Shown here: positions 52,599-61,989 of the stretch, one piece after another
Position numbering within the stretch: position 1 is the first letter of the stretch
How the letters are laid out: each line of letters opens with the position of its first letter
NCBI GenBank assembly: GCA_022781985.1
Contig: JALESH010000086.1
Coordinates: 1 to 64,000 of the forward strand
DNA length: 64,000 nucleotides
Direction of reading: 5' to 3'
From: Lachnospiraceae bacterium
GTDB lineage: Bacteria; Bacillota; Clostridia; Lachnospirales; Lachnospiraceae
Notes under the pieces: generated by a model
The model's database searches: none
The model's input: only the letters and a program-made list of their open reading frames with translations
What the model was told of the DNA's origin: nothing
Translations under genes and position numbers: made by a program

Positions 52599-53279
52599 CT
52601 AAAGTAAGCCTGCTTCCCTGAAGCTCATATACTTGTTATCTCCAATTATAATATGGTCTATAAGAGGAATATCAATGATTCCTCCTATTTCTTTTATTTC
52701 ATCAGTAATCCTTATATCCTGTCCGCTGGGTGCGGGATCACCGCTGGGATGATTGTGCAGCAGCATGATATGGACAGCCTCTGCCCTGAGTGCCGCCAGG
52801 AAAACCTCCCGTGGGGAAAGCAGAGAAGTGTTGACGGTCCCGATGGACAAAAGCTCTTCCCCGATCAGATGTTCCTTCGTATCCAGAAGTAAAAGCAGTA
52901 CCCTTTCTCTTTTTTCATGGCGGAGCTTTTCCATATAATATCCGGCAACAGATGCCGGATTCAAAAACTGCAGTTTCTTTTCGGCAGAGGTCATGGCCAT
53001 CCGCATGGACAGCTCTGCCAGACATTTAATTTTCACAGCCTTGACCTGGCCGATGCCTCCGATAGCGGTAAGTTCCTTGAGAGTTACATGGTGAAGTCCA
53101 TTGAGGCCGTATTTCCTGACTGAAGGCAGCTCCAGTATCCTCCTGCCCAGCTCCAGGGAATTTGCATGGGCTGTACCCGTGCGTATAATGATGGCCAGAA
53201 GCTCGGCATCTGTCAGGGCTCCCGGTCCAAGGTTCAGAAATTTTTCATAGGGCATCTCTGCCTCTTTATATTTGTTCAT
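52599..53279 (-). CDS. radC: RadC-family (JAB/MPN) protein
   Basis: A 226-residue RadC. The N-terminal helix-hairpin-helix region (LGPGALTDAELLAIIIRTGT) is followed by the metalloprotease-like MPN domain with the JAMM motif HNHPSGDPAPSGQDI and upstream glutamate. Function is unresolved: early assignment to DNA repair was withdrawn. It stands at the head of the mre cluster, its usual Firmicutes position. Confidence 0.94.
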   Translation of the reverse strand: MNKYKEAEMPYEKFLNLGPGALTDAELLAIIIRTGTAHANSLELGRRILELPSVRKYGLNGLHHVTLKELTAIGGIGQVKAVKIKCLAELSMRMAMTSAEKKLQFLNPASVAGYYMEKLRHEKRERVLLLLLDTKEHLIGEELLSIGTVNTSLLSPREVFLAALRAEAVHIMLLHNHPSGDPAPSGQDIRITDEIKEIGGIIDIPLIDHIIIGDNKYMSFREAGLL

Positions 53280-53329
53280 CTCTGCTCTTTCCCATCAGCT
53301 TCTCCGGGCACTGGGAGGCTGTTAATCCA

Positions 53330-53384
53330 GAAAAAAGCCGAGAGCGTGCCTGCAGACCGCAGGAATGAATTTTCAGACACGCTC
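53330..53384 (-). terminator. Terminator upstream of radC
   Basis: On the minus strand GAGCGTG pairs with CACGCTC, with an inner CCTGC/GCAGG hairpin, followed by TCGGCTTTTTT. It separates the radC-mre unit from the genes further right. Either it ends the upstream unit or it sits in the radC leader; no promoter was found between it and radC. Confidence 0.75.
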
Positions 53385-53392
53385 CAGCATAA

Positions 53393-53408
53393 CTAATATC
53401 CATATTAG
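53393..53408. repeat. Small palindrome CTAATAT-cc-ATATTAG
   Basis: A perfect 7-bp inverted repeat next to the radC upstream terminator. It could be an operator or simply part of the AT-rich spacer. The rest of 53409-53510 shows no gene or clear signal. Confidence 0.35.
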
Positions 53409-53510
53409 CACATAACACTTTTCATGTACATAAATTTCCATTATTTTTTTAGGAAGTTTTCTCAGAAAAAAGCCAAATTCTGTCCTAATCCCTATCCTGG
53501 TGACAAAAAA

Positions 53511-54806
53511 TCAAGGGATCGCAGAAGGGTCTATGACTCCCTCATCCAGGAGTTGCTGGAGGGATTTCAGAATGCCGAATTTGGCATGCTGCCAGGTCAG
53601 TCCCCCCTGAAAATAGACGGCATAAGGGGGCCTGATGGGACCATCCGCTGAAAGCTCGATGGAGGAGCCTGATACAAAGGCCCCGGCGGCCATTATGACC
53701 TGACTGTCGTAGCCAGGCATGTCCCAGGGCTCCGGTGTAACGAAGCTGTCCACGGGGGCCGCTGCTTGGATGCCCTTACAGAAGGCCACAACTCCCCCCG
53801 GGGTGCCAAAGGTGACAGCCTGGATGATGTCATGCCGTTCCTCCGCGCCGCCGGGCACAACCGGGAAGCCCAGCCCTTCATAGATGCCTGCGGCAAATAC
53901 GGCACCCTTAAGCGCGCCTGCCGTGACGGTGGGAGCCAGAAAGAGTCCCTGATAAAAGGCCCCAATCATGCCAAGGGAGGCACCCACCTCCTTGGCCAGT
54001 CCAGGGGAGGTAAGACGGCTGGCCGCATTCTCCACACAGTCTCTTTTGCCGGCGATATAGCCGCCGGTAGGAGCCAGTCCGCCGCCCGGGTTTTTGATCA
54101 GGGAGCCTGCCACCAGATCTGCGCCCACATCTGAAGGCTCCAGCCTTTCCACAAATTCTCCGTAGCAGTTGTCCACCATGCAGATCACATCCGGTTTGAT
54201 GTCCTTTATAAAAGCAATCAACTCACCGATTTTTTCTACCGAAAGAGTGGGTCTGGTCTGATAGCCCTTGGAACGCTGGATGGTGACAAGCCTGGTTCTG
54301 TCATGGATTGCCGCCCGGATATTTTCATAATCAAAGCCGCCCCCCGGAAGCAGATCCACCTGCCGGTAGGAAATACCGTATTCTGCCAGGGAGCCTCTGG
54401 AGGGACGGATGCCGATGACCTCCTCCAGGGTATCATAGGGCTTTCCCACCGGAGAGAGTAGCTCATCACCGGGTCTCAGACTGCTCATAAGAGCCAAGGC
54501 CAGTGCGTGGGTTCCGCAGGTGATCTGGGGCCTGACCAGGGCATCCTCTGTGTGAAAGACACCGGCATACACCTGTTCCAGGGTATCCCTTCCAATATCG
54601 TTATAGCCATAGCCGGTGGTACCTGACAGACAGGCCTCACTCACCCTTGCCTCCTGCATGGCCTTGATCACCTTGAGCTGGTTGTATTCTGCAATACCGT
54701 CGATTTCCTCAAAGCGTCCTTTCAGCCCATCCAGTATTTTTTCTCCGTAGGAAAGCACCCTTTGGGAGATGCCCAGGGCCTCATATATCTTTTTATTTTC
54801 TGTCAT
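53511..54806 (-). CDS. PLP-dependent methionine-gamma-lyase-like protein (aluminium resistance family)
   Basis: A 431-residue fold-type I PLP enzyme of the family often called aluminium resistance protein, related to cystathionine and methionine gamma-lyases. Visible features are SGTTGYGYNDIGRDTLEQVYA, ITCGTHALALALMSSLRPGDELLSPVGKPYDTLEEVIG, IQRSKGY, ICMVDNCYGEFVE (PLP-binding aspartate) and LVAGSLIKNPGGGLAPTGGYIAG, whose lysine forms the Schiff base. The reaction is not established. The start at 54806 has AAAGGAG upstream. It follows miaA by 19 bp, a common arrangement in Clostridia. Confidence 0.9.
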   Translation of the reverse strand: MTENKKIYEALGISQRVLSYGEKILDGLKGRFEEIDGIAEYNQLKVIKAMQEARVSEACLSGTTGYGYNDIGRDTLEQVYAGVFHTEDALVRPQITCGTHALALALMSSLRPGDELLSPVGKPYDTLEEVIGIRPSRGSLAEYGISYRQVDLLPGGGFDYENIRAAIHDRTRLVTIQRSKGYQTRPTLSVEKIGELIAFIKDIKPDVICMVDNCYGEFVERLEPSDVGADLVAGSLIKNPGGGLAPTGGYIAGKRDCVENAASRLTSPGLAKEVGASLGMIGAFYQGLFLAPTVTAGALKGAVFAAGIYEGLGFPVVPGGAEERHDIIQAVTFGTPGGVVAFCKGIQAAAPVDSFVTPEPWDMPGYDSQVIMAAGAFVSGSSIELSADGPIRPPYAVYFQGGLTWQHAKFGILKSLQQLLDEGVIDPSAIP

Positions 54807-54825
54807 TTTTACAGTTCTGCTCCTT

Positions 54826-55797
54826 TCAGCACCGGGATGGCCCCAGTATGCCAAGCTCGGCCAGCTTTTCCAGCATGGCCGCCAGAATAGCTGCATCGTT
54901 GTATTGATACTCATTTCTTGGCAGCCAGACCACGTCCCTCTCCCGCTTAAACCAGGTCAGCTGTCTCTTGGCAAAGCGCCGGGTATCCCTCTTGATCAGA
55001 TATTCAGCCTGTTCCAGGGTGAGTTCACCCTCCAGATAGCTTAAAATCTCCTTATACCCCAGGCCCTGCATGGAGACCATATCTCTGGTACAGCCGGAGG
55101 CCCTCAGGCCCTTGACCTCTTCTACCAGTCCCTCTTTCAGCATTTGCTCCACCCGCCTGTCGATCCTGTCATAGAGGGCAGCTCTGTGGTCAGTCAGCAC
55201 AAAATAAAGGCTCAGGTAGGCTGGCTCCTTCTGCCGTTCTGCAGCGTTGTGATCGGAGATCCTGCCTCCTGTCAGCTCATGGAATTCTAGGGCACGGATC
55301 ACTCTTTTGACATTGTTAGGATGAATCGCCCGGGCTGAGGCCTCGTCCACCTCCTTCAGCCTGTCATGAAGAAAGCGGCTTCCCTTCTCCGCAGCTGTCA
55401 GCTCCAGCCTTTTCCTGAGCTGTGTGTTTTCTTCATTTTCCGTAAAGTCAATATCGTAGAGGATGGCCTGGATATAGAAGCCTGTGCCTCCCGTCAGGAT
55501 GGGGATATGGCCTCTCTCATAGATTCCCTTCAGACATTTCTTCACCATCTGCTGAAAGATTACCACATTGAATTCCTCAGCGGGATCCAGTACATCGATC
55601 ATATGGTGAGGGATGCCCCTCATCTCCTCCAGACGTATCTTGGCGGAACCGATATCCATATGGCGGTAGACCTGCATGGAATCCGCTGAGATAATTTCGC
55701 CCCCGATTTTCTCTGCCAGACTGACGGACAGAGCAGATTTGCCTGCCGCTGTGGGTCCTGCCAGAATAACAAGGGGCTGTTTTGCTTCAGTTATCAT
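54826..55797 (-). CDS. miaA: tRNA dimethylallyltransferase
   Basis: MiaA adds a dimethylallyl group to A37 of tRNAs reading UNN codons. The 323-residue protein has the P-loop LAGPTAAGKSALSVSLAE, SADSMQVYRHMDIGSAKI, PHHMIDVLDP, LTGGTGFYIQAIL, NNVKRVIRALEF and the C-terminal RDTRRFAKRQLTWFKRE. MiaB, which thiomethylates the same base, is encoded three genes upstream. Confidence 0.96.
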   Translation of the reverse strand: MITEAKQPLVILAGPTAAGKSALSVSLAEKIGGEIISADSMQVYRHMDIGSAKIRLEEMRGIPHHMIDVLDPAEEFNVVIFQQMVKKCLKGIYERGHIPILTGGTGFYIQAILYDIDFTENEENTQLRKRLELTAAEKGSRFLHDRLKEVDEASARAIHPNNVKRVIRALEFHELTGGRISDHNAAERQKEPAYLSLYFVLTDHRAALYDRIDRRVEQMLKEGLVEEVKGLRASGCTRDMVSMQGLGYKEILSYLEGELTLEQAEYLIKRDTRRFAKRQLTWFKRERDVVWLPRNEYQYNDAAILAAMLEKLAELGILGPSRC

Positions 55798-55833
55798 AGG
55801 CTGCTTCCCTCTCAGTTATCAAGCTTGGAACAT

Positions 55834-57822
55834 CTAAACAATCCTTTTAAACTTCTTTTCAATTTCATATTTGCTCATAGAAATGACAGTGGGCCTGCCA
55901 TGGGGACAATGGTAGGGATCCTCCAGAGAGAGAAGCTGGTCGATCAAAGCCTCAATGCCCGGTTTGTCAAAATTCATATTGCCCTTCACAGCGGCCTTGC
56001 ATGCCATGGATGCCAGCTGTTGCCGTATTACCTCCGGAGTCCCTCTGAGCGGCCCTTCGGCCAGTTCGTCCAGTACTTCTTTAAACATTTCCCCGCCGCT
56101 ACGGCCATAGAGGTCTGTGGGCACGCCCCTCACTGCATATTCATTGCCGCCAAAGGCATCGATCTCAAAGCCCAGCTCTTCCAGGCTGCTTTGGTATTCC
56201 AGGAAGGCACTCTCCTCTTTGGCAGAGAGCGTGAGGACAATGGGAGGATTCAACAGCTGGGACTCCAGGCTTCTGTTCTCCAGTCGGCGGAGGAGGGTTT
56301 CATACTTTACCTTTTCATGGGCGGCATGCTGATCCATAATGAAAAGCTTGTCCTGGAAAGCGATGAGCCAGTAGGTACCGAAAAGCTGTCCCAGAATCTG
56401 ATACCTGCCCCTGGCACCTTCAGTCAGCAGCCTGTCCTCAAAAAGGCTGAGCTGTTCCGGTTTTTCTGCCATGAGAGGCTGCACAGGCACCGGGGAAGGG
56501 ACAGCCGGTCCTTCCTTTTCCTGGAGTGTTTCTTTTTCTGTCCGGCTGTCCAGGAAAAGAAACTCTTCCTGTCCGGCGGCAGAGGCAGTCTCTGTCTCTG
56601 TGCAGGAAGCGGCAGAGACAGGGAGCGGCCTGGTCTTTGCAGCAGGCGCTTCCGTCCGGTAACCTCCTCCTTCAGCCAGGATGCCGGAGGCCTTTACACC
56701 GGCTTCAGCCTCACCATAAGAGACAGCCTGCTGACTGGCTCTGCAGACTTCAAAGGGCTCTGGTATCTCCGATCCGGAGGAGGACTTTTCGGCGGCATCG
56801 ACCTCCTTCACCAGTACCACCTGGGGGATCAGTTCTATACTCTGCAGACCCAAGGATATCTTCCTGACAATAAAGTCAAACAGCCTGTTCTGGCTGGTAA
56901 AGCGTACCTCCATCTTGGTAGGATGGACATTTACATCGATATCCCGTGCATCAATGGTAAAATGCAGGACGGCAAAGGGAAACTTATGGTGCATCAAACA
57001 GCTGCGGTAGCCCTCCTCCAGGGCTTTGCTGATCAGACTGTTTTTGATAAAACGACCGTTCACAAAATAGATTTCATAATTGCGGTTAGCCCGGTTGATT
57101 TCAGGTTTTCCAAGAAAGCCCTGCATCCGGATGCCGTTCTCTTCTGCGTCTATGGGAATCAGGGAAGAAGCGATATCCCTTCCGTATATGCGGTAGATGA
57201 TCTCCTGCAGGTTACCGTTTCCTGAAGTATGGAAGCGTGTCTGTCCGTTATTGATATATTTGAAAGCAATGCCGGGATGGGACAGGGCCATATGCTCCAT
57301 CAGGTCGGAAACATATCCCCCCTCTGTCTGGGGCTGCTTTAAAAACTTCCTGCGAACAGGTGTATTGAAGAAAAGGCTCCTTACCAGGATGGTGGTTCCT
57401 TCCGGAGCGCCCACCTCCTCTGCCTCCTTTTCCTCGCCTCCCTCTATAAGATAGCGGATGCCCGTCAATTCTTCCCTGGTTTTTGTGATCAGCTCCAGCC
57501 TGGATACGGCGGCAATACTGGAAAGAGCCTCTCCCCGAAAGCCCAGGCTGGCAATATGGGACAGATCCTCAGCACTGCATATTTTACTGGTAGCATGGCG
57601 TAAAAAAGCCTTGCCTACCTGGTCCTTCGGAATGCCGCAGCCGTTGTCCGTGACCCGGATAAAGGAAATACCGCCCTCCTTTATTTCCACTGTCACTGCC
57701 GCCGCACCTGCATCCACCGCATTTTCCAGCAGCTCCTTCACCACGCTGGAGGGCCGCTCTACCACCTCGCCTGCTGCGATTTTATCTATTGTTTCTCTAC
57801 TGAGTAGGTTAATTTCGGCCAA
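55834..57822 (-). CDS. mutL: DNA mismatch repair protein MutL
   Basis: A 662-residue MutL. The N-terminal GHKL ATPase has KIAAGEVVERPSSVVKELLENAVDAG, DNGCGIPKD and GFRGEALSSIAAV. A flexible proline- and glutamate-rich linker (about 340-460) leads to the C-terminal dimerisation and endonuclease domain, with QLFGTYWLIAFQDKLFIMDQHAAHEKVKYE containing DQHAxxER-like metal residues (here DQHAAHEKV), ACKAAVK and CPHGRPTVI. It acts after MutS, encoded 3 bp upstream. Confidence 0.96.
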   Translation of the reverse strand: MAEINLLSRETIDKIAAGEVVERPSSVVKELLENAVDAGAAAVTVEIKEGGISFIRVTDNGCGIPKDQVGKAFLRHATSKICSAEDLSHIASLGFRGEALSSIAAVSRLELITKTREELTGIRYLIEGGEEKEAEEVGAPEGTTILVRSLFFNTPVRRKFLKQPQTEGGYVSDLMEHMALSHPGIAFKYINNGQTRFHTSGNGNLQEIIYRIYGRDIASSLIPIDAEENGIRMQGFLGKPEINRANRNYEIYFVNGRFIKNSLISKALEEGYRSCLMHHKFPFAVLHFTIDARDIDVNVHPTKMEVRFTSQNRLFDFIVRKISLGLQSIELIPQVVLVKEVDAAEKSSSGSEIPEPFEVCRASQQAVSYGEAEAGVKASGILAEGGGYRTEAPAAKTRPLPVSAASCTETETASAAGQEEFLFLDSRTEKETLQEKEGPAVPSPVPVQPLMAEKPEQLSLFEDRLLTEGARGRYQILGQLFGTYWLIAFQDKLFIMDQHAAHEKVKYETLLRRLENRSLESQLLNPPIVLTLSAKEESAFLEYQSSLEELGFEIDAFGGNEYAVRGVPTDLYGRSGGEMFKEVLDELAEGPLRGTPEVIRQQLASMACKAAVKGNMNFDKPGIEALIDQLLSLEDPYHCPHGRPTVISMSKYEIEKKFKRIV

Positions 57823-57825
57823 ATT

Positions 57826-60486
57826 TTATCCTCCAAAGCGGTTTTCTAATTTTTTTTGCAGCCGATACAGTGCGTTCAGCGCATCCAGGGGAGTCAGGTT
57901 AGATAAATCTAACTCCTTAAGCTCCCGTAATACATCCTGATCACTGACCGTATCGGCAAAGGAAAGCTGCGCCAGATCCACTTCATCATACTTTTTAACG
58001 GCAGTCTTCTTCTCCGGATTATGGCTCAGGGCAATGCTCTGCACCTTTTCCATGATGTCATTGTCGCTGAGCTGCTCCACGATTTCCTTAGCCCTGCCGA
58101 TGACCATGTCCGGCACACCCGCCAGCTTTGCCACCTGGATGCCATAGCTCTTGTCCGCTCCACCTCTGACGATCTTGCGCAGGAATACAATGTCATCCCC
58201 CTTTTCCTTGACTGCGATACAGTAGTTGTGGACATTGTTCATCTTTCCTTCCAGCTCTGTCAGCTCGTGATAGTGGGTGGCAAACAGGGTTTTGGCACCC
58301 AGATATTTCCGGTTGCTGATATGCTCAATCACTGCCCAGGCAATGCTCAGACCGTCAAAGGTAGAGGTGCCCCTGCCGATTTCATCCAGCACCAGCAGGC
58401 TTTTGGAGGTAGCATTCCTCAGAATATTAGCTACCTCATTCATCTCTACCATAAAGGTGCTCTGACCGCTGGCAAGGTCATCAGAGGCTCCCACCCTGGT
58501 AAATATTCTGTCCACGATACCGATATCGGCACTGGCTGCAGGCACAAAGCTGCCGATCTGGGCCATCAGTACGATCAGGGCGGTCTGCCGCATATAGGTG
58601 GATTTGCCGGCCATATTGGGGCCGGTTATGACAGCAATACAATTTTTGTTATTATCCAGATGGGTATCATTGGCAATAAACATGTTATTGTCAATCATCT
58701 GCTCCACCACGGGATGACGTCCATCCTTGATATGGATGATGCCCTTTTCATTGATCCCGGGCCGGATGTATTGGTTCCGTTCTGCCACCAGGGAAAGGGA
58801 GGCAAAGACATCCAGGGCGGCAATGGCCTTGGCAGTTTTTTGTATCCTTTCGATCTGAGCGGCGATGGCATCCCTGACTTTGCAGAATGTTTCATATTCC
58901 AGTGTGCAGAGCTTGTCCTCCGCATTGAGAATGGTATCCTCCAGGTCCTTCAGTCGGGCAGTGGTAAAGCGCTCCGCCCCCGTCAGAGTCTGCTTGCGGA
59001 TATAATCCTCCGGCACCAGGTTCAGATAGGAATTTGTCACCTCAAAATAATAGCCGAAGACCTTGTTGTATTTTATCTTGAGATTTTTTATGCCGGTTCT
59101 CTCCCTGTCCTCCTGTTCCAGGGCCGCCAGCCAGTTTTTCCCCTCTGTCTTGGCTTTTCTGAGGCTGTCAATCGCAGCGTCATATCCCTCTTTGATAATC
59201 CCTCCATCCCTGATTCCTATGGGGGCCTCCTCCAGGATCGCATCTTCAATAAGGCTGTGGATATCCTCCAGGCTGTCAATATCCTTATGAATATTTCTTA
59301 ACAGCTCGCTGTCCAGATCTGCCAATACCGTCCTGATGTGAGGGAGCATCTTCATGGAATTGCGGAAAGCCAGAAGGTCTCTGGGATTGGCCGTTTTATA
59401 GCTTACCTTGCCAAGCAGCCTCTCCAGGTCGTAAATGGGACTGAGATATTCCCTGATCTCGTCCCGTGCCACAGCATCACAACACAGTGTGGCGATGGCT
59501 TCCTGTCGCATGAGGATGGCATCCGCATCTATCAGAGGCTGCTCAATATAGCCTCTGAGAGTCCTGGCCCCCATAGCAGTTTTGGTCTTGTCCAGAACCC
59601 ACAGCAGGGAGCCTCTCTTCTGTTTTTCTCTCAGGGTTTCAGTAAGCTCCAGATTTCTTCTGGCCGAGCTGTCCAGCAGCATGTACTTGCTGGTCAGGTA
59701 GGGATAAAGACGGGTAAAATGGGACAGGGAGGTCTTCTGGGTCTCATACAGATACTGCAGAAGGGCTCCCGCTGCTATGGTACCAATGGAAAAATCCCCG
59801 ATGCCCAGGCCTGTGAGGGTCTGCACCTGAAAATGCCGCGTCAGACAATTCCGGCAGGCATCGTCATCGAAATAATGGCTGTCCAGAGGATTGACACTGA
59901 TCTGCATCCGCCCTTTCAGGTCTTCCATATCCGCTCCGCTTACCAAAAAGGAATCGTTGCAGATGATTTCAGAGGGAAGATATTTATTTACCTCATCCAT
60001 CAGCTTCCTGATATCCTCAACCTCTGTCAGATAATAGTCCCCGGTTGTGGCATCGGCTATGGATATCCCCACTTTACCGGGGAAATAGGCGATGCACATC
60101 AAATAGTTGTTCCGGCTCTCCTCCAGAGACTGCACATCCAGGTTGGTCCCCGGTGTAACGATGCGGATAACCTCTCTTTTCACGATGCCCCTGGTCTGCC
60201 TGGGATCCTCCATCTGTTCGCAGACTGCTACCTTGTAGCCTTTGGACACCAGCCTGTTGATGTAAGTATCTGCTGCATGGAAGGGGACGCCGCACATAGG
60301 AGCCCTCTCCTCCAGTCCGCAGTTCTTGCCGGTCAGAGTAATCTCCAGTTCCTTGGATGCAGTCAGGGCATCCTCAAAAAACATCTCATAAAAGTCTCCA
60401 AGTCTGTAAAAAAGAATACAATCGCTGTATTCTTTTTTCGTCTCCATATATTGCCGCATCATAGGCGTAAGCTCTGCCACTGTCAT
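57826..60486 (-). CDS. mutS: DNA mismatch repair protein MutS
   Basis: An 886-residue MutS1. The mismatch-recognition residues are in FYRLGDFYEMFFEDA (Phe-x-Glu), followed by connector, lever and clamp domains. The ATPase has TGPNMAGKSTYMRQ (Walker A), STFMVEMNEVANIL, LLVLDEIGRGTSTFDGLSIAWAV (Walker B) and FATHYHELTEL. The C-terminal helix ends ALNALYRLQKKLENRFGG. The ATG at 60486 lies directly behind GAGGAG; an ATG at 60462 is an alternative with better spacing. Confidence 0.96.
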   Translation of the reverse strand: MTVAELTPMMRQYMETKKEYSDCILFYRLGDFYEMFFEDALTASKELEITLTGKNCGLEERAPMCGVPFHAADTYINRLVSKGYKVAVCEQMEDPRQTRGIVKREVIRIVTPGTNLDVQSLEESRNNYLMCIAYFPGKVGISIADATTGDYYLTEVEDIRKLMDEVNKYLPSEIICNDSFLVSGADMEDLKGRMQISVNPLDSHYFDDDACRNCLTRHFQVQTLTGLGIGDFSIGTIAAGALLQYLYETQKTSLSHFTRLYPYLTSKYMLLDSSARRNLELTETLREKQKRGSLLWVLDKTKTAMGARTLRGYIEQPLIDADAILMRQEAIATLCCDAVARDEIREYLSPIYDLERLLGKVSYKTANPRDLLAFRNSMKMLPHIRTVLADLDSELLRNIHKDIDSLEDIHSLIEDAILEEAPIGIRDGGIIKEGYDAAIDSLRKAKTEGKNWLAALEQEDRERTGIKNLKIKYNKVFGYYFEVTNSYLNLVPEDYIRKQTLTGAERFTTARLKDLEDTILNAEDKLCTLEYETFCKVRDAIAAQIERIQKTAKAIAALDVFASLSLVAERNQYIRPGINEKGIIHIKDGRHPVVEQMIDNNMFIANDTHLDNNKNCIAVITGPNMAGKSTYMRQTALIVLMAQIGSFVPAASADIGIVDRIFTRVGASDDLASGQSTFMVEMNEVANILRNATSKSLLVLDEIGRGTSTFDGLSIAWAVIEHISNRKYLGAKTLFATHYHELTELEGKMNNVHNYCIAVKEKGDDIVFLRKIVRGGADKSYGIQVAKLAGVPDMVIGRAKEIVEQLSDNDIMEKVQSIALSHNPEKKTAVKKYDEVDLAQLSFADTVSDQDVLRELKELDLSNLTPLDALNALYRLQKKLENRFGG

Positions 60487-60534
60487 TCTCCTCTGTTCCT
60501 GTATTGATTTACGATTGGTATGTTAAACTGCCGT

Positions 60535-61983
60535 TTATGTGACCTGTCTTCCCACATAGTAAAATCCGCGGCATTCCTTCAGTTCCACATCCACGATCTG
60601 ACCGATCTGATCTGCTGTCCCCGGAAAATGGACGATGGTATTGTTGGAGAGCCGACCTGTCGCCAAGGAGGGATCCTGCCCGTTCATTTCCTCCACAAGG
60701 GCCGGTTGTATCTGCCCCTGCAGCAGTGCAGCCCTCTCCCTAGCGGTATCCTGTACCACCTTAAGCAGCTTATCAAAGCCTTCCTTTATGACTTCCCCGG
60801 GAACCTGATTCTCCATGGCAGCAGCAGGGGTTCCGGTACGCCTGGAATAAATAAAGGTAAAGGCATTGTCGTATTGTACCTTTTTTACCACCTCAATGGT
60901 CTCCTCCACATCCTCAAGGGTCTCCCCTGGAAAACCCACAATGATGTCGGTGGTTATGGCCATGTCCGGAATTTCCCTTCTGATCTTCTCTGCCAGAGCC
61001 AGATACTGCTCCTTAGTGTATCGGCGGTTCATGGCTGCCAAAATGCGGTTTGAGCCGGATTGGAGCGGCAGATGCAGATGACGGCAGATTTTGTTGGACT
61101 CTTTCATAACCTGTATCAATTCATCGGACAGATCCTTGGGATGGGAAGTCATAAAACGGATCCTCTCAAGTCCCTGGATTTTTTCTACCTCTCTCAGCAG
61201 CCGGGCAAAGCTGACAGGCTCCTCCAGATTCTTCCCATAGGAATTTACATTCTGGCCTAACAGCATCACCTCCACCACTCCATCCGCCACAAGAGCCTGA
61301 ATTTCTCTTAGGATGTCCCCGGGATTCCGGCTCCTCTCCCGTCCTCTCACATAGGGAACGATACAATAGCTGCAGAAATTATTGCATCCGAACATGATGT
61401 TGATTCCTGATTTAAAGGAGTACTTACGTTCCACAGGCAGATCCTCTACAATCTGGTCCGTATCCTTCCATATATCGATCACCATCCTTTCGGATTCCAG
61501 CATGGTGCACAAAAGCTCCGCAAACTTAAAGATGTTATGGGTGCCGAAGATCAGATCCACGAAACGGTAGCTTGTCTTGATTTTCTCCAGGGCGCCTTCC
61601 TCCTGCATCATACAGCCGCACAGTCCGATTCGCATATGGGGATTCTGTTTTTTCAGACTGTTCAGCACGCCCAGCCTGCCATAGACTCTTTGATTGGCAT
61701 TGTCCCTGACGGTGCAGGTATTGTAGATAACCAGATCGGCCTCCTCAGTCTCTTTCATTTCATAGCCGGCCTGCTCCAGAATACCGGTCAGCTTTTCACT
61801 GTCCCTGGCATTCATCTGACATCCGAAGGTAATGACTGCCGCGGTTAAAGGGCGGCCCAGTTTTTCACTCTGTTCTTTTACATATCTTCTGGCCTTTGCT
61901 ATGAAATAATATTGCCTCCGGGGCTCCTCCCCAGGTGCTTCCCCGGTCAGGGCTATGCTGTCAAAATCAATATTTTTGTACAT
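60535..61983 (-). CDS. miaB: tRNA-2-methylthio-N6-dimethylallyladenosine synthase
   Basis: MiaB is a radical SAM enzyme that attaches a methylthio group to isopentenyl-A37. The N-terminal UPF0004 domain has the three auxiliary-cluster cysteines (FGCQMNARDSEK, NTCTVRDNA, CGCMMQ). The radical SAM motif is CNNFCSYCIVPYVRGRERSR, and the C-terminal TRAM domain covers about 415-478. Its 482 residues are the full length. It lies between the nuclease-like gene and mutS. Confidence 0.96.
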   Translation of the reverse strand: MYKNIDFDSIALTGEAPGEEPRRQYYFIAKARRYVKEQSEKLGRPLTAAVITFGCQMNARDSEKLTGILEQAGYEMKETEEADLVIYNTCTVRDNANQRVYGRLGVLNSLKKQNPHMRIGLCGCMMQEEGALEKIKTSYRFVDLIFGTHNIFKFAELLCTMLESERMVIDIWKDTDQIVEDLPVERKYSFKSGINIMFGCNNFCSYCIVPYVRGRERSRNPGDILREIQALVADGVVEVMLLGQNVNSYGKNLEEPVSFARLLREVEKIQGLERIRFMTSHPKDLSDELIQVMKESNKICRHLHLPLQSGSNRILAAMNRRYTKEQYLALAEKIRREIPDMAITTDIIVGFPGETLEDVEETIEVVKKVQYDNAFTFIYSRRTGTPAAAMENQVPGEVIKEGFDKLLKVVQDTARERAALLQGQIQPALVEEMNGQDPSLATGRLSNNTIVHFPGTADQIGQIVDVELKECRGFYYVGRQVT

Positions 61984-61989
61984 GAAACT

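Noticed and set aside
55825-57225. A 466-codon open frame on the plus strand opposite mutL
   Set aside because: It lies entirely antisense to a clear MutL, has no ribosome site and no family resemblance. It is a by-product of codon use on the other strand.
58021-60507. Two long plus-strand open frames opposite mutS (58021-59301 and 59338-60507)
   Set aside because: Both are antisense to MutS, without ribosome sites or recognisable domains.
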